This document shows, piece after piece, positions 22,983 to 33,080 of a stretch of DNA of 64,000 nt. The notes under the pieces are model-generated. The model saw only the letters and a program-made list of their open reading frames with translations. It had not been told where the DNA came from and searched no databases. The stretch comes from Catenaria anguillulae PL171 (taxonomy: Eukaryota; Blastocladiomycota; Blastocladiomycetes; Blastocladiales; Catenariaceae), in contig MCFL01000014.1 of NCBI GenBank assembly GCA_002102555.1, positions 372,001-436,000 of the forward strand, read 5' to 3'. The position numbers were made by a program, and so were the translations under genes. The number at the start of each line of letters is the position of its first letter. The first letter of the stretch is position 1.

Positions 22983-23180
22983 ACGTGTAAGTGTCGACCG
23001 TTGACATGATGAATAACAACAGATTGGAGTCAAAATGCCCATCGAAGAGTGTCCGCCGATCTGCTGCAGTGCAGCTCTAATGCTATGCGCCATGCAAAGA
23101 GTATGTCGAGTCGAATGCAACATTCCCATGTTTACTCTTTTGTACATGACACACTCCATGCATCATTCACCAATTTCACC

Positions 23181-24002
23181 ATGGGCCTCACCACCTCCAA
23201 AGCCGCAAAGCAGTCGCTCTCGCACGACAAGGCCGTCTTTGAGCTCAAGCGCCAACGCGACAACCTGAAAAAGTACCAGACCCAGCTCAACGCCGTCATA
23301 GCCCGCGAAACTGCAATCGCCCGCAAATGCCTTGCCGCGGGCGACAAGCGCCGCGCATTGCTGGCGTTGCGCAAAAAGAAGTACCAAGAGCAGCTCCTCG
23401 AAAAGTCGGACAAGCAGCTGTTTACGCTCGAGGAAATGGCTTCGTCCATCGAGTATGCCCAGTTGGAGGCCAAAGTGTTGGAGGGCATTCAGTTGGGCAA
23501 CAAGGCATTAGCAGACTTGCACAAGGAGACGTCGATTGAGAAGGTCGAGAAGATTATGGAGGAGACGGCGGACGCAATTGCATATCAAAAGGTGGCGTTT
23601 AGCCGCGCATCGAACCGGAAGGCTACAGTGGATCGACGCTTGACTGACCCGGCACATTGCAGGAAATCGACGAAATGCTCGGTACCAAACTCAGCGAAGA
23701 AGACGAGGAGGCTGTGCTTGCCGAACTGGCCGAAATCGAAGCAGAAAAGGCCCTCGAGCTCGCTCATGGTTTGCCAGCGGTTCCCACGGAACCGATTCCC
23801 GAAAAGACTCCCGAACAAGTTGGCGAGCCGGCGACTGCAGAGCCAGAACCAGAATCAGAAACTCGAAAGCCCGTCAAGAACGAGCGACTGAAAGCAGGTA
23901 CAATCTTTTGCGTTTTGTCCAATCACGTCACTGGGCATAAATTCCGAGCACTGACGAAGCTGCTACCCGCATTTCACCTCAACAGAGCCGCTGCCAGTTT
24001 AG
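23181..24002 (+). CDS. VPS20: ESCRT-III subunit Vps20/CHMP6
   Basis: ESCRT-III nucleator on endosomes that bridges ESCRT-II and Snf7. Exons 23181..23591, 23663..23897 and 23986..24002 give 220 residues with all phases matching. MGLTTSKAAK carries Gly2 in a myristoylation context. The basic helical core reads ELKRQRDNLKKYQTQL, AAGDKRRALLALRKKKYQEQ and GIQLGNKALADLHKE, as in Vps20/CHMP6. The acidic second half has EIDEMLGTKLSEEDEEAVLA. The 17-nt last exon supplies the short C-terminal ending AEPLPV. The frame is intact, unlike the METTL25 gene upstream. Confidence 0.92.
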
Positions 24003-25922
24003 CCTACCCTTCCGGTCATTTCGCTGGGTTTCTGTTGTTGTCCGCTGCCTTTTGTTATTCTTACCTGCTGCCCCGAGTATGCTCTTGATTGACCCAATTC
24101 AAGACTTGTATTCATACACTACTTACCATACACGGTCCACTGGAACCAAACATCGTGTGCAATCGCTACATCAACTATCGGCGTCGCGACTTTGCCTCTT
24201 TCCACTTTGGCAAAATTTGTTATTGCTGGCGGCTGTTGTCATACGGACGGGCGCGAGACCTGCGGCCCTCCAATTGAACTGATCTCTTTCCTCAGCAGCT
24301 GCCCCATCGTACTCGAAGAAACGGGAAAGCCGTCAGTGCTGACTTGCATAACCCTCCATTTCCGGTAAGTGGCAGTCAACGCGCAAGGAGCGCCTCAAAC
24401 CGGCCACGGCACCCACTCGACGAGATGCCCAGCATTTACCTCCCCACAGATGGACCTGGCAAGCGAGATTTGCAAGCGTGTCCAGAAACAGACTCGCCGG
24501 CAAGTTGTGGGAAGACAACTCGTGCACGTGCACAACGTGCATGGGCAACGTGTGCAACAACTCGTTGGCAAGTCGTCACCACACGACTCTGTGGCGACAC
24601 TTGTGATCAGTTGGTGCTCCATTGGTCTACAGTGCAGCTCAGTCGCGAGCCCAAGTCCGGCCAACTAAACGCCTTGTAGTTGTAGTTGCCGATCCGGCGG
24701 CAATCTTCCAGATCTGCTGCACATATGAGGCAGAGACATATTTATGGTTCAACCGCTCAGCAGAAAACATGACCTTGTTTATACAGCAGACAGTAAACAA
24801 TGTACTTGTTCAAAAATCCGACCTGCTGTCAGCGACAGGAACGACGCGTCACGTCGCCTGCCTCATGATCAACGGCCTCCTCTGTCCCAGCTCCCCGCCA
24901 GGTTCACTTCCCTACTCAAACCATATATAGTAATCTGAATGTGCCCGCCCTACACGATTGCCTCCTCCCCAGCAATCGAAACTCCTTGCATTCGTATTTT
25001 CCATATCTCTGTACCGACATGGGCTGCCCCTCCGAGGCGCCAATCATGGCCAACCCGAGCTTGGTCGGCGAAGCACTACATATGAAATGTTCGCACCTCA
25101 TTGTCGATTCGATTCGTCCGCCGGATCTTTGCAACCTCTGCCTCATTTGCTAAGCGTTATCAACAAAAGTACTGAACAATCAAGCTGTGACCGGCGCTCT
25201 GTGACCTGTGTCTTGGGTAAGCGAGCGAGCGATTCAGCTGGACTTTGGAAACCTGGTGCGAAACGGCTCACAAGTCACATGCAACCATATCATCCTTTCT
25301 AACCGGGTCAGACACCGTGACCAATCTTTCTGAAGCAAAAAATGTTCTTCATTCACAAGCCCAACTCACCCATCAGGTCAGGCCGGGTGCAACATTTCGA
25401 CCGAGGATCTCGACAAGTCGGCAAGATCGTGGCACTTGATTTCGCGACGTTGGCGCATCATGTCTACTCTTTCGATGTCGGGCCCAACCGTTTGTGGCGC
25501 ATCTCGGTCAAGGGAGATCACTACTGTTACATGGATCGAGCACACATGGAGCCAGCCAGCTGCAGTCTTAGCTTGGAATGGCGTCAACATGAGTCACACA
25601 CGGAAATGGTTTAGAGGATCAGGCGTTGTCGCGGAGGGCCATTTGGCCTTGCGGTCCAATTGAGATTTCCGGTTGATTGCACGTGCTTTCTCACTTACAT
25701 ACTCACCTTCCGACAATTTTTGTCCGTATGTAGAGCGATGCTTTCTTGGAGCAAGAGTTGCCAAACAAATCATCGGTCGCATGCCGTGTGCCTACCAAGT
25801 CGGCCACTATTTGCGCGGTACCGTTCGATTTTTGGTCGGTCAGTCAGGTTTGGTGGACTGCCACGCTATGCTCATCTTTGTAACGTGGCCAACAGGGTTT
25901 TGGGCTAGTGTCGGCCAATTAG
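24003..25922. other. unassigned region downstream of VPS20
   Basis: I see no supported gene. A short frame from Met 25020 to 25153 ends in a Cys-rich stretch (DLCNLCLIC), and a further fragment around 25400-25614 reads GKIVALDFATLAHHVYSFDV, but there is no start, stop or splice pattern linking them. The region is lower in GC than the flanking genes and may be decayed coding sequence. Confidence 0.4.
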
Positions 25923-26741
25923 CGCGATTCAATCCTCCCTCTCGATGGTGGCTTCTTCGCCGCGAAGAGACGGGTCAAGGCAGTAGGGTTTGGACAGATG
26001 TTGGGTTCGCACCTCGGTTCGCCCAGACCTTCAATAGGGAGGGCGAAAAGAAGCAGCCTGAGTCTCTGGCGCGGCGCATCGGATGTTCCTTGCTGTCATA
26101 CGTTTTGGATTCAACGAGGATTTGGACGTGTTTTTTTTTTTTGGGATGGGTTGTGGTTGACTGGGGTATACCGAGTGCCCACTGTGCTCGTGATACCGCA
26201 AGTCAACTTTGTGCTTGCTCTTGGCTTGAAACAACAAGGGCAAGGCAATGAGCCTCTTTGCCAGATTCGCACATGGACGACGACCCGTGACAGCGAGGAC
26301 GATGCGCGCCTGGCGCGTGACAAACATGATACCCTGCTGGTGGGAATACGAGGCGCTAGGGGGAGCTTGCAAGGGGGATCGTCCCTTGTCAGCTCTAGCA
26401 TGCTTCGCCCGCATTGGACATTGCGCGCTCGTCTTTGGATTGCTTGGTGTTTTCGAGAGCGAGTGCGACCACGGTACACGGAAACGGAATTTGAAGGTAC
26501 ATAGGTGTACGATTCATCAGTGCCGAGGCGACTTTGCTGCTTGCTTGTGCTTTTCTTGTCTGCTTAATTTCTTTTTCTTGCCGTGGCTGGCTGGCTTCTT
26601 GTGTGATTGACGGACTGTGTGCTGTGGTATGATTTGCAGGATGGTGGGTCGGCAAAAGCAGTCGAGTCCAGGTGCGAGTCGTTGTCGCTTGTCAAACATG
26701 ATTGGTTTTCCGGCTGCGTCGGTTTGCACGCAGCGGAGCCC
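25923..26741 (+). repeat. dispersed repeat, copy A
   Basis: This ~819-bp segment matches 48452..49231 in the same orientation. Both copies begin CGCGATTCAATCCTCCCTCT and end GCACGCAGCGGAGCCC. The ends and the middle (for example the AAACAACAAGGGCAAGGC/AAACAGCAAGGGCAAGGC segments, and GACAGCGAGGACGATGCG) are very similar; a stretch of ~150 bases near 26500-26650 has diverged. On the minus strand both copies can encode CVQTDAAGKPIMF at the same end. No terminal repeats or target-site duplications are evident. Confidence 0.75.
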
Positions 26742-27504
26742 ACAACCCGCTGATATCCAGCAGCTCGTGTCGTGTGCTCTTTAAGTCTAATGGCTCTGCC
26801 AATTGTCTCGGTTCTTGACGAAGGTGACTTGATGGTTCTGCCGCAAGAATCTATTACCTACAAACATGGGTCGAGCCGGCTTTGGCCAAGTTGCCCGCGT
26901 GAAACGACCAATTGGCCACCGGATTCAAGTGCTTCCAGAAGAACAGTTTCCCACATCACCTCTCCACGACTGTCCGGTTCGATGACCGTCTTTGATTGAT
27001 CAGATATCCCTGTCTCAGATGCTTTGCGAGCAGGCATAAACAATCAGCGGCCTAGGTCTTGACGCATGCAAACACACCGTACGGTCAACATTTCAGGTGA
27101 TGCGCAAGGCCACCGCGCCTGCCACGACCAGATCTGTGCCGCTGCGAGGCAGCTGCGTGTCAGCAGGACGCGTTGCTCCTGTCTCACATTCTCTCAACAG
27201 CTCGCCACAGCAGATTTGTACGGCCAAGGTGCGCCGCAGCAGACTTGTACGGCCAAGGTGCGCATTTGCTTGATCGTACCCTACCGCTTACGGTTGGGTA
27301 CGGTCCATTTGCCAAGTGTGCGGAGATGCCTTGGACGCTTGGGGCCCTTTTGCGAACCCGCCAGAACCGACATTTGTCGTGTCCGACGTGGAGACACCCC
27401 TGGATACAAAAGGCACCCTCAGTCCCGTTCGCAATCCCCTCGCTTGGCACATAACGCAACGCCGACTTGACTCTATCTCTCATCCACACGCTATTCACAC
27501 AAAA
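26742..27504. other. spacer upstream of the cysteine-rich secreted protein gene
   Basis: No gene is supported here. It contains the 29-bp-period tandem duplication at 27208..27263 and should include the promoter of the secreted protein gene that starts at 27505. Confidence 0.4.
27208..27263. repeat. tandem duplication, two units of 27 bp at 29-bp spacing
   Basis: The unit at 27208..27234 recurs at 27237..27263 with one T/C difference. The shared core is TTGTACGGCCAAGGTGCGC. It lies about 245 bp upstream of the start of the secreted protein gene. Confidence 0.85.
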
Positions 27505-28068
27505 ATGACTGCCCCGACTGCCATTCTCACCTTTGTCCTGCTGGCCCTTGTCGCAACCCAGGTGCAAGCCGCGGCCGTCAACGTTTCTCTCGACAAGCGC
27601 GACCGCGGTTGCTCTGACCAGCCCTACTTCCACGCCGACTTGCCCCACGCGTTCGATGCCGGATTTGTCTCGGCGGGAACCTGGGAGGAGTGCTACGATC
27701 AAGGCCGTGCGTCCGGGCACAAGGGCATTGTGTACCGTTACGACCAGCAGCGTTGTTACTTCAAGGTCTGCATTGAAATTTTTTTTTCTCCTTTTGATTC
27801 GACTGGTCCACTTACCGAGTACATATGTGTTTTTGACTCATTACTTCGATTCAGTCGTTCCCTGTCAACGGCGCAAAGACCTACTACTGCGGCCGCCGCG
27901 AGCCCTACCACTACGATGTGGCGGGCTTTGATGTGGCAAAGCTACGCCACGTTTGAGGAGGCCGATGCTGCAAACTGCGACTTGGTGACGGAAAACGGCG
28001 GCCGGTTCTGGTGCAAGAAGTTCCCTCGGTGCCCGTCCGACGTGTGCTTGATGCTGTTCTTCCGTTGA
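27505..28068 (+). CDS. small secreted cysteine-rich protein, one frame break
   Basis: Met 27505 opens a typical signal peptide (TAILTFVLLALVATQVQAAA). Exon 1 ends at 27765; intron 27766..27854 has a donor GTCTGC and acceptor TTCAG. The mature part has GTWEECYDQGRASG, DQQRCYFK, TYYCGRREPYHYD, then ATFEEADAANCDLVTE, RFWCKKF and CPSDVC, about nine cysteines in all. The spacing of the first half is reminiscent of PAN/apple-type modules, but that is tentative. Frames before and after about 27942 differ by one base, so the final ~40 residues depend on correcting a break. It is probably an extracellular or cell-wall protein of unknown function. Confidence 0.6.
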   Translation: MTAPTAILTFVLLALVATQVQAAAVNVSLDKRDRGCSDQPYFHADLPHAFDAGFVSAGTWEECYDQGRASGHKGIVYRYDQQRCYFKVCIEIFFSPFDSTGPLTEYICVFDSLLRFSRSLSTAQRPTTAAAASPTTTMWRALMWQSYATFEEADAANCDLVTENGGRFWCKKFPRCPSDVCLMLFFR

Positions 28069-28585
28069 AAGAAAGAGTCGGACGTTCCCATGTTGTGTTT
28101 CGTAAAAAAAAAACAAGACAATTGGTGAAATGAGTGCATCACATGGTCTTGTTTTGGTCAAGTCTCATGAATAAACAATGCGATGAGCTGCGATTTTCGG
28201 CACGACTTGAGGAGGAGGGAGACATGTTGGAAAGAACGGATCGAGGGAGCATGATGGCAATACGGAATCGGTCGCTTGCTGGTGTTGTGGGAAAGGAGAG
28301 AGCGGATGCATGTGGCAGCATGAACGAAAGGAAGACGGTGGTCGAGCGACATGAAAGCGGAAACAGGCAGAAAGAAGAGTCACGTGTAGTCAAGAAACAG
28401 GAACAAAACAAAGAGAGGCAACAAGAGAAACGGAGGGTAAGGAACGAATGCATCGGGTTATGGACAAGGTCATGAATGCTCACAAGAAGAAACAAAGGTA
28501 TACATGCAACAAAGAGCAGGGGATGTGAGGAGCAGAGCACGGGACTTCAACTTCAAATCATCTATCACCAACACCAAGCACCGGA
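28069..28585. other. spacer between convergent genes
   Basis: These 517 bases separate the convergent 3' ends of the secreted protein gene and STS1. The sequence is purine-rich on the plus strand between 28200 and 28460 (many GGAA, GAGA and AAAG runs). I find no supported gene. Confidence 0.4.
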
Positions 28586-29961
28586 CTACTTGCCCATCCC
28601 GAACTCGACCCGATTCGCGGGCGTCACGGGCCGACTGCTTGCCCCACCACCATTGAGCGCGTCAAACAACGCAGGTGCGCTGGCGCCAAACAAGAGTGAC
28701 GATGTTGGTGACGGCGCGGATGCCGGAGCAGATGGCGCAAATGTGAATGCTTGAGTGGGAGGTGCAGGGTTGAATCGTTGTGGAGCGGATGCGGCGGCCA
28801 ATCCGCACGAGGTCGCGGTAGATAGTGGGCCAGAGGAAAAAAGGCCTTGCTGGTGTTGGTAGAGCTGCGGCTCGTAGGAGGGTGCAGTAGGCGATGTCGA
28901 AGATGCAGCCATGCGCCAGGCGAGCAGCTGCGTAAAGTCACGGACGGCGTCTTGGAGGTGGTTGTTGGAGGCGGTGTTTGCTTCGCTCAGGCTGAGAACA
29001 ATAGTCGGGAGAAAGAGAGTCAATGCGATGTTAAGAGGATGGCTATTAAAAAAAAGTGGTGTCGAACCGTTTGCTCCACTCCTCGACCGTTCCGCCAGCC
29101 AACACGCGGCCAAACGCATCACCCCACTTTGCCGCCTCGGCCACCGCCATGCGCCACGCATATGCGACGCGGTGCATGAGATCCAGTTTGGCCAAGTTGT
29201 GCATGGGTGTTTGCCAGTTGGGCAAGCGAGATGCAACCAAAGTGGCGGCGTGGAGAAACTCGATGACGGTGGAGATATGGTTGAGTTTAGCGGTGGCGGG
29301 ATCGACGCCTTGCGCTGAATCATCGGTTGGGAGGTTGATAAAGTATTCGAGGAAATCGACAATGGTCGTCTGCGTGTTTTGCATTGCGTGATAGGGTGAA
29401 TGAGTCATACTGAACGATAACGATGCAGTGGCGCAAAAATGTGCAGAAAAACAAAGGAAGGCACAACCGTACCTGAATCTCCACGAGAACTGGCTGCACC
29501 CTCGAGTACGAGTAATCGTTGAACACTGGACCGGTGGACGAGTATGGGAAAGCATCCATGAGTTTGCGCTCCAGCGACGCCAAATGCTTTGCGACCGCCG
29601 CTACGGAAGGCCTGGGGATGACTTGGGCGAGCATGTCGTGGACGGGCTCGGACCCGTTGGATGCAATATGCATGACGATGTCGACGAGCTGGTCCTTGTC
29701 CAAGATGCTCAGATACTTGCCAAGCTGTCGGATGAGGTCCTGGGTGCGGTCGGGCCGCGGAGCTGAAAAGGCGTGTGCAGAGGAAGCAGTTGCGGCGGAT
29801 GGGTCGGAGTGCAGGCGGGAGCGCTTTGGGGCCGAGGCCAAGGGAGATGCAGCCAAGTCACGGGAGGGAGAGGTGGCGCCGTCGCGGTCCGAGGGAGCAT
29901 AGCGCTTGCGGGAGGCGGGTCCCAGTGGCCGTGTTGGTGTAGGTTGGAGAGTGGCCATCAT
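28586..29961 (-). CDS. STS1: Sts1/Cut8 nuclear proteasome tether
   Basis: Cut8/Sts1 anchors the 26S proteasome at the nuclear envelope. Exons complement(29473..29961), (29068..29369) and (28586..28991) give 398 residues with consistent phases. The N-terminus is disordered and basic (ASRKRYAPSDRD, APKRSRLH), as expected for a nuclear localisation and short-lived N-terminal region. The helical core includes LVDIVMHIASNGSEPVHDML, KLMDAFPYSSTGPVFNDYSY with RVQPVL, and TIVDFLEYFINLP, then FLHAATLVASRLPNWQTPMH and AYAWRMAVAEAAKWGDAF, matching the Cut8 order. The C-terminal ~120 residues are Ser/Pro/Ala-rich and not conserved. The Met at 29958 immediately follows the first Met. Confidence 0.82.
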
Positions 29962-30448
29962 TGGTTACGGCTGCCTGGAAGGAAAAAAGACGCTTCAAGT
30001 TGCTGGGCGGAGACGTTTGGCGAACGGGGAACGACTCAAAGACCAAACTGGAAGGAGACGCTGCGACGAGGACAAGCCGCGGGAGGGTGGAGTGCGAGGA
30101 TGAGCAGCCGAGTAGAGAGAAGACAGGAGGGATGGGGGCAGCAATAGTGCAATGCACAGGGTGGGGAATGGCCGCGTTCCAGCACTGACAGGTATATTTA
30201 TGGCTTCTCAACTGCACATGTGGTCTGTACCGCACTGTAACTGCGAGTAAAGATACATTTTGATGGATCGCTGCCGATCCAACTTTGTGACTGGACGTTA
30301 TCTTCTCATTCCAATGCCTAATTGATTAATATTGATTTGACAAACATTGACGACCGCAACCACCCGACATTGAGGATTCCATCAACCTTGCGCAATGAAT
30401 TCTGCATCTTGCTTCTAATCAACCTCAATCACTCAATACACCAACACC
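29962..30448. promoter_or_regulatory. divergent promoter region, STS1 and CMTR1
   Basis: These 487 bases lie between divergent starts. An AT-rich patch (TAATTGATTAATATTGATTT) is centred near 30330. No gene is seen. Confidence 0.45.
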
Positions 30449-32427
30449 ATGGATGACATCTACTCTGCTGACCCCGACTTTGTCCGTGTCCCCGACCCGC
30501 TCCCTCCTCCTCGCATGTCCCCCTCGGAAATCCGAGCCATACTCGCAAGTGGCGGCGGCGGCTTTGGCGGCACCGGGCCCAATCGCCGTGACCAGCGTGA
30601 CACTCGCTACGACGCACCCTATCGCGGCAGCGGCATTGGCAGCGAGCGTGACTTTGCCCCGTTACCATCATCGTCCAATGGCCGACACTCATCCGCCAAC
30701 AGCGCCCGACAAGATCAGCCGTCCTCATCAAACTGGCGATCAAGGGACTCTGGAACGGACCCGAGGGCAATGGATTCTTGGCGGCGGCAACCCGCAGACG
30801 ATTTCCGACCCGTGACAGGCTCGGCGTCACGTCAACTTGACCGCCGGCATGCACAACCTCCCTCTTCGGTGGCGGCGGGAGGACAAGCACCTGTAACCAC
30901 TGTCAATCGGTTTGCCGCGCTGGACCCAGATGCCCAAGCTTTGCCCCGACCCGTGTTTGGCGCCGGTCGATCACTTGGAAACCCGATGCGTACGGCCCCT
31001 CTATCTTTCATTCTCTCCACACAATTCTCAACCTGACTGCTCATGTTTTACACAAATCATGTTTTCCAGCGACCATTATGGAAGTACAATGGCTACACAA
31101 CCGCGGCAACCCAACCAAAGGCCTTCGCCCCGACATTGCCACTGTGGAATCCGAAGACTCGCTCGACATTGACTATGATCTGTTTGGCGACCGCCAGCTT
31201 ATGCAGCGCATTTTGGATGGCAAGGTATATTGTTTATCTCCCCTCTTGCTATCGGCTATGCATCTCTCGACTAACCTCCATCATGCAATTCATCAGTCCA
31301 AACTCGGGCAAGCACTCACAGACAACCACCTCAAGCGTGCTCGTACAATGACAAACCCGTACGATCGCATCGGGAAAACCATCTTCATCAACCGCGCCGC
31401 CGTCAAGCTTGCCGAAATCGACGCTGCATGCGGCCTCACGTCCAACCTTCCCCCACCTCCCTCCTCACCAACCTCGTCCACTTCTACTCCCGGATATCCG
31501 CCCACCGTGATTGCCGACCTATGCTCTGGCCCCGGCGGCTTCTCCGAATACTTGCTTTGGCGCACGCACCACGATGCGCGCGATGACGTGACTGCCGTAG
31601 GCTTTACACAAAACCCGCCACCCGCGGAAAACGTGGACCCAGAGTACCTGGAATCGATCCGGTTCTGGGCTGACAAGTTTCACCCATTGGCCAACGCCGC
31701 ACACCGGTTTGTCACGCACTATGGCCTGGACGTGAACCAAGGCTCGGGCAACATCATGGACTTGGCCAACGTCCACGGGCTCGCCGCATACATCGACTCG
31801 CGGACGCGCGGGCAGGGCGCCATGCTGGTGACGAGCGACGGCGGCATTTCGGTGCGCGGCAACGAGCACCGCCAGGAGGTGTTGACGCGCCACTTGAAGC
31901 TGTGCGAGGTGCTGTGTGCACTGCATGTATTGGCGCGCAACGGCCAATTGGTGCTCAAGGTGTATGATGTGGCCAGCCCGTTCATGGCCGGGTTGGTGTA
32001 CCTGATTCATTGTTGTTTCCGCCGAGTGGCATTGACCAAACCCTTGAGTTCGCGGCCTGCCAACTCGGAGCGGTACGTCGTCGCGCAGGGGTTGTTGGAG
32101 CGGCGGCCCGCAAACGTGATTGAGGCGTTGGAGCAGGTTCACGAGCGGATGCTTTCGGGCGAGTGTGTGAGTGAAATTGTCAATGTGGCCGAGATGTTTG
32201 CGGGTGGGTTTCGCGAGTACCTTGTTGGGGTGAACAAGTTGCATGCCCAGACGCAAGCAGAGGCGCTCGAGGCGCTTGTGGGTGCGTTGCCCGAGACAGC
32301 AGACGAATCTGCGGGTGGGCGTGGTGCTTGTGGCAAAGGCGCAGGTGAGACTGGGTTGGTCAGGGCATGTTTGCAAAGGTGGAAGCTCTGGGAACACGTC
32401 AAGGGTGGCGCGATGGGTGGTCGATAG
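30449..32427 (+). CDS. CMTR1: cap-specific mRNA 2'-O-methyltransferase 1 (CMTR1/MTr1)
   Basis: FtsJ-type methyltransferase that methylates the ribose of the first transcribed nucleotide of capped mRNA in the nucleus. Exons 30449..30989, 31070..31224 and 31297..32427 give 608 residues with matching phases. The first 180 residues are Ser/Arg-rich and disordered. The catalytic domain shows RTMTNPYDRIGKTIFINRAA with VK (Lys269), DLCSGPGGFSEYLLWR (SAM motif), TSDGGISV (Asp413), LVLKVYD (Lys453) and SRPANSERYVV (Glu490), completing the KDKE tetrad. GLVYLIHCCFRRVALTKPLS is also close to animal CMTR1. No G-patch or WW domain is evident, so it is shorter than the animal protein. Budding yeasts lack this enzyme as far as I recall. 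Confidence 0.93.
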
Positions 32428-33080
32428 GTTTGTCTGTCAAATTTTGTGCCCGGAACTAGGTCATCTGTACACATGTATTCAGCTGAGACTATCGGTTGTC
32501 GTTGCTGGATGACGCGACTGCTGCCATCACAGGCCTCGGGGCTCGTAAGAATCATACTGTATAGAATCGTGGATTGGGCAACGGCCTGATGGCGTGACGA
32601 GACCTTTGCAACCTCGCTGTCGCCATAGGGACACACTCTGGACCGTGCACTATCAAGGCGTCGCTCCCAAGCCCAAGGTTGCATACAGAAGCCCTCACTT
32701 CCTACATGAGGCTTTGATGGATGGATCACCCCATTGTGGAATTGGGGTTGGGTGCCGCATCAGATTGTTTGCTTGTTTGACATGACTGTTCGCAGCTTGC
32801 AGCTCGATAACGGAAGGATGAAACCTGTGTTTGTTTGACCTGCAAAATATACGTCAGGTGTAGTAGTTCAAGGAACCGATATATTCGTATTGATGATGCC
32901 ATACAGATCCTTGATCGATAACAAAGCTTGTTCATCAAACAATATACCTCACTCGCCGCGCCCTTTACCTGCGCTGTTTCTGGCCACAGCCAGTGCAGTC
33001 GTGAAACCGAGCGCATGTATATACGCAATAGTAGAATGATGATCCAGCAACCGAAGGCACCCACTACCAATCTCGTGCGG
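32428..33080. promoter_or_regulatory. intergenic region upstream of the receptor gene
   Basis: These 653 bases separate CMTR1 from the receptor gene on the same strand. No independent gene is supported. An in-frame upstream Met at 33015 could extend the receptor by 22 residues. Confidence 0.4.
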
